From Oxalobacteraceae bacterium (GTDB taxonomy: Bacteria; Pseudomonadota; Gammaproteobacteria; Burkholderiales; Burkholderiaceae_D): DNA of 5,308 bases. Both the position numbers and the translations under genes were made by a program. The number at the start of each line of letters is the position of its first letter. Position 1 is the stretch's first letter. This document shows, piece after piece, positions 1-5,308 of this stretch. The stretch spans positions 1 through 5,308 of the forward strand of contig CANGFL010000121.1 of assembly GCA_947453015.1 (NCBI GenBank), given 5' to 3'. A model generated the notes under the pieces. The model did no database searches, was not told the origin of the DNA, and worked only from the letters and a program-made list of their open reading frames with translations.

Positions 1-166
1 ACCCGGCATGGTGTGCGAAGGTGCGTATCCAACCGAAGAAACGGACGCACTGGTTCGTGTGTATCGTGCAGTCGATGAACTTTTACTCGGTGTTGCGCTG
101 CTTGATGTGGGTGGCGTGCTCTCGCCACAGCGATTGGTTGCTGTGTCGGCGTCGGAGCAACGCTGA
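1..166 (+). CDS. truB: Probable tRNA pseudouridine(55) synthase TruB, C-terminal end only (5' truncated by window edge)
   Basis: An open frame enters from the left edge (first full codon at base 2) and stops at TGA 164-166, giving 54 visible residues ending in VSASEQR. TruB makes pseudouridine 55 in the T-loop of most tRNAs. The catalytic domain lies outside the window, so no active-site residue can be checked. The visible tail has the pattern of the small RNA-binding domain that ends bacterial TruB proteins: a V-R-V-Y strand, a hydrophobic 'LLLGVALLD' strand, a 'G-G-V-L-S-P-Q-R-L' turn, then the C-terminus. The position just upstream of typA supports the call, because infB-rbfA-truB-typA is a common betaproteobacterial order. 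That order is family knowledge; the upstream genes are not seen here. The call depends on a short weak motif plus context, and another small RNA-binding or metabolic C-terminus is possible. Confidence 0.66.
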   Translation, partial: PGMVCEGAYPTEETDALVRVYRAVDELLLGVALLDVGGVLSPQRLVAVSASEQR

Positions 167-182
167 TTACGCAAATATAATT

Positions 183-202
183 TAGCCAACTGTAGTTGGC
201 TA
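183..202. terminator. Perfect palindromic hairpin, possible weak bidirectional terminator
   Basis: TAGCCAAC (183-190) pairs perfectly with GTTGGCTA (195-202) around a TGTA loop. It starts 16 nt after the probable truB stop and also lies just past the end of the antisense frame coming from the right, so it sits between two convergent 3' ends. The bases after it are only moderately T-rich in either direction (GTTCATCTTT on plus, AATTATATTT on minus), so intrinsic termination would be weak. A protein-binding palindrome or an RNA 3'-end stabiliser is also possible. Confidence 0.4.
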
Positions 203-227
203 GTTCATCTTTATCAGTCTTAGTCCT

Positions 228-341
228 CTAGATTTCCTCAAGAAAAACTTCGCAAGGAGCAGCTTTTATAGCTTCATAAAGCTTGTAGTCATTACCGTTG
301 CTGAATCGACTAGGCATTGCCTTGCGTATATCAGGGGTCAA
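228..341 (-). other. In-frame continuation of the antisense frame beyond a TAG codon (37 codons to a second TAG)
   Basis: Reading the minus strand past the TAG at 342-344 in the same frame gives 37 further sense codons (341 down to 231), ending at TAG 228-230. The peptide begins LTPDIRKAMPSRF and ends KAAPCEVFLEEI. Its composition is protein-like: mixed helix-forming and charged residues with no low-complexity runs. Together with 342-608 it would make a product of about 126 residues if the TAG at 342-344 replaced a sense codon such as CAG. Chance alone leaves 37 codons open roughly one time in six, so this is suggestive only. Two other readings are possible: the 88-residue product is the natural one and this is downstream noise, or the locus is a decaying pseudogene. 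Confidence 0.3.
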
Positions 342-608
342 CTAGATACCTTGACTCCTCAAGAGATCTTTAATTTTCTCGCGTACCTGATTTCTTTCCG
401 AGCCCATACGCAAGAAATGGCCTAACCGCGCTAGCCGCGTGTCGTCTTTTTTAGGCAAACGGTGCAGTAACAAGGTTCCGTTATTGTGTTTTCCCGTGAA
501 GAGAGTATTGGACTCTTTGCTATCCGTTGCAGCCAAAAAAGTCTTTAACCTGTCAACATTTAGGTCTTGGTCAAACCGGATATGTGTTGGTTTGAAGTTG
601 CTATTCAT
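342..608 (-). CDS. Small hypothetical protein (88 aa), antisense to its neighbours; possibly the front part of an amber-interrupted gene
   Basis: I do not recognise this protein. It runs from ATG (608-606) to TAG (344-342). It is the first possible start after an in-frame TAA at 653-651. The product is hydrophilic and basic, with no signal peptide, membrane segment or cysteine. The last third, LARLGHFLRMG followed by SERNQVREKIKDLLRSQGI, looks like two amphipathic helices. The Shine-Dalgarno is poor: only GAAAGA-like purines lie upstream. Codon use differs from typA: AGG, AGA and CGG arginines and CTA leucine appear, whereas typA mostly uses CGT and CGC. The local sequence is also visibly AT-richer. 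It sits between truB and typA, which are normally close together, so it may be acquired DNA. The overlapping plus-strand frame at 439-636 looks less protein-like. It could also be non-coding or degraded. Confidence 0.4.
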   Translation of the reverse strand: MNSNFKPTHIRFDQDLNVDRLKTFLAATDSKESNTLFTGKHNNGTLLLHRLPKKDDTRLARLGHFLRMGSERNQVREKIKDLLRSQGI

Positions 609-724
609 GTTGGAATGTCTTTCAAAGGGTAGATAGGTGAAAGTAGTCGCTTAAACTTGAATTTCCTTGGGTTTTCCAGCGGACCCAAAAAAATAGTAAC
701 TTTTTTACATCTTTTGTTCCCTGG

Positions 725-753
725 GGTTGCGGTCATCGATCTGAGGCGCAACT
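725..753 (+). other. Imperfect stem-loop upstream of typA
   Basis: GGTTGCG (725-731) pairs with CGCAACT (747-753, with one G-T wobble at the base). Inside it, TCA (733-735) can pair with TGA (742-744) around a six-base loop, leaving a small G-G internal mismatch. If transcription began upstream, this would be a leader hairpin about 85 nt before the typA start. No T-tract follows, so it is not an intrinsic terminator. No known riboswitch is recognised. It may be coincidental. Confidence 0.22.
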
Positions 754-781
754 CATTGAAAATTCAAGGAATTTCACGGTT

Positions 782-804
782 TTGACACGGAAAGATGGTA
801 AACT
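782..804 (+). promoter_or_regulatory. Candidate typA promoter: TTGACA box and extended -10 (TGGTAAACT)
   Basis: A perfect -35 consensus TTGACA lies at 782-787. An extended -10 of the form TG-N-TAAACT lies at 796-804 (the -10 hexamer matches TATAAT at 4 of 6). Only 11 bases separate the two hexamers, too few for one standard sigma-70 promoter, so they cannot be used together in the usual way. The extended -10 alone would start transcription near 811, giving a leader of about 27 nt. A separate promoter is expected here because the spacer from truB is long and contains a hairpin and an antisense frame. This is inference from motifs only. Confidence 0.33.
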
Positions 805-837
805 CTCGGGTTCTCTAAACACCAGCCAAGCACCCTC

Positions 838-2676
<1,839 letters not shown>

Positions 2677-2693
2677 TAGCAGTGACTGAAAAT

Positions 2694-2719
2694 AAAAAAG
2701 CGCCTCAGGGTGCTTTTTT
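2694..2719. terminator. Bidirectional rho-independent terminator between typA and the aminotransferase gene
   Basis: AAAAAAGCGCC (2694-2704), a TCAG loop, and GGTGCTTTTTT (2709-2719) form an 11-bp stem with one G-T wobble. On the plus strand the hairpin ends in six T residues, then ATT, 17 nt after the typA stop. On the minus strand it ends in TTTTTTATTTT, 19 nt after the aminotransferase stop. The A-tract/T-tract symmetry and the convergent stops (2676 and 2739) make it a shared terminator for both genes. Confidence 0.9.
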
Positions 2720-2738
2720 ATTGCGTCATACAAGTTCT

Positions 2739-4055
2739 TTATTTTATGGATTGAATGACTTCAGATAGCGTACTGAACAAGGTATCGATTTGTTCATGGT
2801 TGATGATCAGCGGCGGCGAGAGCGCGATGATATCGCCTGTGGTTCGTATCAATAAATTTTTCTCCCAGAAGCAGCGCTCAAAAACTTCATAAGCGCGCGC
2901 CGTTGGCTTGCCGGGCAGGGGTTCCAACTCTATACCGCACACCAGACCTAAGTTACGTATATCTTTGACATGCGGCAGGCCTTTAAGTTGGTGTGCAGCT
3001 TGCTCAAATGCGGCCGACATACTCGCAGCACGTTCAAATAATTTTTCATCGTTATATACCTGCATCGTCGCGATAGCGGCAGCGCAGGCAAGCGGATGGC
3101 CGCTGTAGGTATAGCCGTGATAAAACTCAATGCCGTTCTCTGGAGCCGATTGCATAAACACATCGTGTATCGATTGTTTAGCGATAACAGCGCCCATTGG
3201 CACCGCTGCATTGGTTAAACCTTTAGCGCAGCAAATCAGATCAGGAATGACGCCAAAGTAATCTGCAGCGAAAGCAGACCCTAAGCGACCAAAGCCAGTG
3301 ATAACTTCATCAAAAATGAGCAAGATGCCGTAGTTGTCGCAGATAGTGCGCAGCTTTTCTAAATACCCCTTAGGTGGAATGATGACGCCTGTCGAACCTT
3401 GTACCGGTTCGACGATAAGTGCAGCCACCGTCGCAGGATCATGCAATGCGAGTAATCGCTGTTCAAATTCATCCGCAAGCTCAGCGCCGTGCACAGGCAA
3501 GCCCTGTGAAAACGCATTGCGCGAAATATCTAGCGGGTGACGCAAATGATCGACCGCCGATAACGACGGACCAAAATGTTTTCGATTACCCGCAATACCG
3601 CCGACGGCGATACCGCCAAAACCTACACCGTGATAACCACGTTCTCGGCCTATGAGCTTAGTGCGTAAACTATCGCCACGCATGCGGTGATACGCGAGCG
3701 CCATCTTAAGTGCGGTGTCGACGGCTTCGGAGCCACTGTTACAGAAAAAAACACGATTCAAACCTTCAGGCGCCATGTGCGCGAGAGCGGTGGCCGCTTC
3801 AAAGGCTTTTGCATGTCCCATTTGAAACGGGGGTGCAAAATCCAACGTCTTTGCTTGAGCGATGATCTGTTCAGTGATCGTGGGATGAGCATGTCCCGCA
3901 TTCACACACCATAGCCCCGCGGTACCATCCAGAATCTGGCGACCATCTTCAGCGGTGTAGTACATACCTGCGGCGGACTTCATTAAGCGTGGTCGTGCTT
4001 TGAACTGCCGATTGGCGGTGAATGGCATCCAGTAGTGAGAGGTATCTATGGGCAT
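2739..4055 (-). CDS. Class III PLP aminotransferase, omega-amino acid (beta-alanine):pyruvate type (438 aa)
   Basis: This is a cytoplasmic PLP enzyme that moves an amino group from an omega-amino acid or amine, such as beta-alanine, to pyruvate, giving alanine and a semialdehyde or ketone. Numbering from the chosen start, it shows [10 protein letters not shown] (7-16), the phosphate-binding NSGSE (106-110), RGYHG (139-143) with the cofactor-stacking aromatic, [11 protein letters not shown] (214-224), [10 protein letters not shown] (248-257) with Asp249 for the PLP nitrogen, and the Schiff-base Lys278 in CCAKGLTN. Wording and length agree with Pseudomonas beta-alanine:pyruvate transaminases (about 440-450 aa). 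The start is ATG 4055-4053, which has a GGAG site 8 nt upstream and leads straight into the conserved N-terminus. A longer frame from 4118 adds 21 residues unlike the family and overlaps the promoter region. Substrate range cannot be read from sequence; putrescine, taurine or other amines are possible. It is divergent from dusA and shares a terminator with typA. Confidence 0.93.
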   Translation of the reverse strand: MPIDTSHYWMPFTANRQFKARPRLMKSAAGMYYTAEDGRQILDGTAGLWCVNAGHAHPTITEQIIAQAKTLDFAPPFQMGHAKAFEAATALAHMAPEGLNRVFFCNSGSEAVDTALKMALAYHRMRGDSLRTKLIGRERGYHGVGFGGIAVGGIAGNRKHFGPSLSAVDHLRHPLDISRNAFSQGLPVHGAELADEFEQRLLALHDPATVAALIVEPVQGSTGVIIPPKGYLEKLRTICDNYGILLIFDEVITGFGRLGSAFAADYFGVIPDLICCAKGLTNAAVPMGAVIAKQSIHDVFMQSAPENGIEFYHGYTYSGHPLACAAAIATMQVYNDEKLFERAASMSAAFEQAAHQLKGLPHVKDIRNLGLVCGIELEPLPGKPTARAYEVFERCFWEKNLLIRTTGDIIALSPPLIINHEQIDTLFSTLSEVIQSIK

Positions 4056-4063
4056 CGTGTCGT

Positions 4064-4067
4064 CTCC
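4064..4067 (-). promoter_or_regulatory. Shine-Dalgarno site that fixes the aminotransferase start
   Basis: On the minus strand GGAG lies 8 nt before the ATG at 4055-4053. The upstream alternative ATG at 4118-4116 has no comparable site. This supports the 438-residue form over the 459-residue form. Confidence 0.7.
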
Positions 4068-4096
4068 GCGAGCAAAGTGCCCACACTTTACTGCAA

Positions 4097-4126
4097 ATTG
4101 TCGGGCATACGCCGGCACCGGTACAA
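4097..4126 (-). promoter_or_regulatory. Candidate aminotransferase promoter, face to face with the dusA promoter
   Basis: On the minus strand TTGTAC (-35, bases 4126-4121) is followed after 18 bases by GACAAT (-10, bases 4102-4097), each matching consensus at about 4 of 6. Transcription would start near 4090, giving a leader of about 35 nt that contains the GGAG site. A weaker alternative -10 (TAAAGT, 4090-4085) lacks a matching -35. Confidence 0.4.
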
Positions 4127-4127
4127 T
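4098..4127 (+). promoter_or_regulatory. Candidate sigma-70 promoter of dusA
   Basis: TTGTCG (4098-4103, 4 of 6 to TTGACA) and TACAAT (4122-4127, 5 of 6 to TATAAT) are 18 bases apart. Transcription would start near 4134. That is downstream of the ATG at 4126-4128, which overlaps the -10 box, so this promoter favours the GTG start at 4162. The same bases read backwards give the candidate promoter of the divergent gene. Confidence 0.5.
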
Positions 4128-4161
4128 GCGGTCTGTCGCATTGCATCAAATATCAACCTCT

Positions 4162-5151
4162 GTGAATCGTTCAACTTCTCTACCCCCGCGCCGACTTTCC
4201 GTTGCTCCAATGATGGATTGGACGGATCGTCATTGCCGCATGTTTCATCGTCAGATCACACGGCACACCTGGCTCTACACTGAGATGGTCACGACCGGAG
4301 CCATTATTCACGGTGACAAGGCACGGCATTTAGATTTCAACGAAGAAGAACATCCGGTTGCTTTGCAATTAGGTGGAAGTGAACCAGACGATCTTGCGAT
4401 AAGCGCTAAATTTGGTGAGCAGTGGGGCTATGACGAAATCAATTTAAATTGCGGTTGTCCGTCAGAACGCGTTCAGCGCGGAGCGTTTGGTGCGTGTCTG
4501 ATGGCTGAGCCAGCACTTGTCGCCGATTGTGTCAAAGCGATGCGTGATGCTGTCACCATCGACGTCACAGTCAAGCATCGTATTGGTATTGATGAGATTG
4601 ATTCGTACGACTTTGTAAGAGATTTTGTAGGTACAGTCGCACAAGCGGGTTGTAAAACGTTTATTGTTCATGCGCGTAACGCGGTACTTAAAGGTCTTAG
4701 CCCCAAAGAAAATCGAGAGATTCCTCCTTTGCGCTATGAACGCGCTTATCAGTTGAAGAAAGATTTTCCTGAGCTCGAAATTATTATTAATGGCGGCATT
4801 ACAGAGTTAAATGAAATTGATGAGCATCTACAGCATGTTGATGGAGTGATGTTGGGTCGTCAGGCCTATCACCATCCGTATTTGCTAGCGTCATTTGATC
4901 ATCGCTATTATGGTGATACGGCAAGCATTCGTACGCGAGATGAAATCCTTCACGCCATGCTGCCTTATATACAGAGTCAATTAGCGACGAGCGGGCCTCG
5001 CCTGAACAGTATTACTCGACATATGTTAGGGCTGATGGCCGGATTACCTGGTGCGCGCGCCTTCCGTCAGCGGCTATCGGATTCCAAACAACTCGCTAGC
5101 GGTGATCCTGCCTTGCTGCTTCGTGCAGCTGAGGCTATGAAACTCAAATAG
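4162..5151 (+). CDS. dusA: tRNA-dihydrouridine(20/20a) synthase DusA (329 aa from GTG)
   Basis: DusA is an FMN enzyme that uses NADPH to reduce uridine 20 and 20a in the tRNA D-loop. Numbering from GTG 4162, [14 protein letters not shown] (13-26) opens the TIM barrel, [11 protein letters not shown] (41-51) follows, and [14 protein letters not shown] (94-107) carries the catalytic Cys99. Then come VKHRIG (137-142) and VHAR (169-172) with the Lys and His expected at FMN and substrate, [11 protein letters not shown] (180-190) typical of the DusA subfamily, INGG (209-212), and the phosphate-binding LGR (231-233). A helical tRNA-binding domain with [16 protein letters not shown] (284-299) closes it. 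The start is uncertain. ATG 4126 (341 aa) overlaps the -10 box and ATG 4048 (367 aa) overlaps the divergent gene. GTG 4162 leaves a usual short N-terminal tail but has no Shine-Dalgarno; neither does ATG 4126. Cys97 next to the catalytic cysteine is seen in relatives and is not alarming. Confidence 0.96.
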   Translation: MNRSTSLPPRRLSVAPMMDWTDRHCRMFHRQITRHTWLYTEMVTTGAIIHGDKARHLDFNEEEHPVALQLGGSEPDDLAISAKFGEQWGYDEINLNCGCPSERVQRGAFGACLMAEPALVADCVKAMRDAVTIDVTVKHRIGIDEIDSYDFVRDFVGTVAQAGCKTFIVHARNAVLKGLSPKENREIPPLRYERAYQLKKDFPELEIIINGGITELNEIDEHLQHVDGVMLGRQAYHHPYLLASFDHRYYGDTASIRTRDEILHAMLPYIQSQLATSGPRLNSITRHMLGLMAGLPGARAFRQRLSDSKQLASGDPALLLRAAEAMKLK

Positions 5152-5308
5152 CCTACGTCGTAGTTACAACCACCCGTAGTGCATTTTGATGTAGCTTTTG
5201 CTTGCATCACATAGCCGCACACGCTCTCAAATCTTGCGTTTTGTTTCTGCGATTGCTAAATCGCAGAACCTCTCCTTAAATACAGAACCTTACCTACACT
5301 GCATAGTC
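5152..5308. other. Spacer downstream of dusA, no supportable gene
   Basis: No frame on either strand is long enough or protein-like enough to call. A minus-strand frame enters from the right edge (16 codons to TAG, inside the stem-loop described separately), too little to identify. Directly after the dusA stop lies a short CTACG-T-CGTAG inverted repeat (5153-5163) without a T-tract, so no convincing intrinsic terminator for dusA is visible close to the gene. Confidence 0.5.
5245..5268. repeat. Perfect 10-bp inverted repeat (stem-loop) in the spacer after dusA
   Basis: TTCTGCGATT (5245-5254) pairs perfectly with AATCGCAGAA (5259-5268) around a GCTA loop. The flanks are CCTCTCCTT on the right and, on the minus strand, ACAAAACG, so neither side has a proper T-tract. 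It may act as an imperfect terminator or RNA 3'-end for dusA 93 nt upstream, or be a copy of a dispersed intergenic repeat. CAGAACCT at its right arm (5264-5271) recurs at 5283-5290. Confidence 0.5.

Noticed and set aside
439..636. 65-codon plus-strand frame opposite the antisense small gene
   Set aside because: No Shine-Dalgarno and no recognisable features, and it lies entirely against the more protein-like minus-strand frame. It is treated as a shadow.
667..688. TTGGGT/ACCCAA inverted repeat as a terminator
   Set aside because: Six-base stem with a 10-base loop, followed by A residues rather than T on plus, and not placed after any gene on minus.
2677..2679. Second stop codon (TAG) directly after the typA TAA
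   Set aside because: Tandem stops are common and carry no special meaning here.
3216..3228. Aminotransferase TNAA after the PLP lysine, where some relatives have TNGA
   Set aside because: The catalytic lysine, Thr and Asn are all present. Small-residue variation here is ordinary in the family and gives no sign of lost activity.
4056..4118. 21-residue N-terminal extension of the aminotransferase from ATG 4118
   Set aside because: Unlike the family N-terminus, overlaps the promoter region, and ATG 4055 has a good GGAG site at proper spacing.
4162..5151. dusA as an integration site for a mobile element
   Set aside because: dusA is a known integration target for some elements, but this copy is intact, and no integrase or repeated dusA 5' fragment is present in the window.
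5153..5163. CTACG-T-CGTAG as the dusA terminator
   Set aside because: The loop is too small, so at most four pairs form, and no T-tract follows.

Overview
The window looks like a chromosomal housekeeping region of a betaproteobacterium, probably near Burkholderiales, with mid-range GC. This rests on remembered family sequences, not on a search. The TypA and DusA proteins carry wording I associate with that class (for example the TypA stretch around ENQQV...LEKERGIT and the DusA stretch [19 protein letters not shown]). The truB-then-typA order is also typical of that class. The window is too short to fix a genus.

Layout: 1-166 is the 3' end of a gene, most likely truB (tRNA pseudouridine-55 synthase). 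167-837 is a long AT-richer spacer. It holds a palindrome, a small antisense reading frame of unknown function (342-608) that continues in frame for 37 codons past a TAG, and the leader of typA. 838-2676 is typA/bipA, a ribosome-associated translational GTPase. 2694-2719 is a hairpin with A and T tracts on its two sides, and it can end transcription in both directions. 2739-4055 (minus strand) is a class III PLP aminotransferase of the omega-amino acid/beta-alanine:pyruvate type. 4056-4161 is a compact divergent promoter region in which the two promoters appear to lie face to face on the same 31 bp. 4162-5151 is dusA, a tRNA dihydrouridine synthase. 5152-5308 has no supportable gene but holds a perfect 10-bp stem-loop.

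Three of the four recognised genes serve translation: tRNA modification by TruB and DusA, and ribosome function by TypA. The aminotransferase belongs to amine/beta-alanine catabolism, and its only visible link to dusA is the shared divergent control region. I see no CRISPR array, insertion sequence, tRNA or rRNA. The least ordinary parts are the truB-typA spacer with its amber-interrupted antisense frame and the overlapping divergent promoters. Neither amounts to a clear new system.
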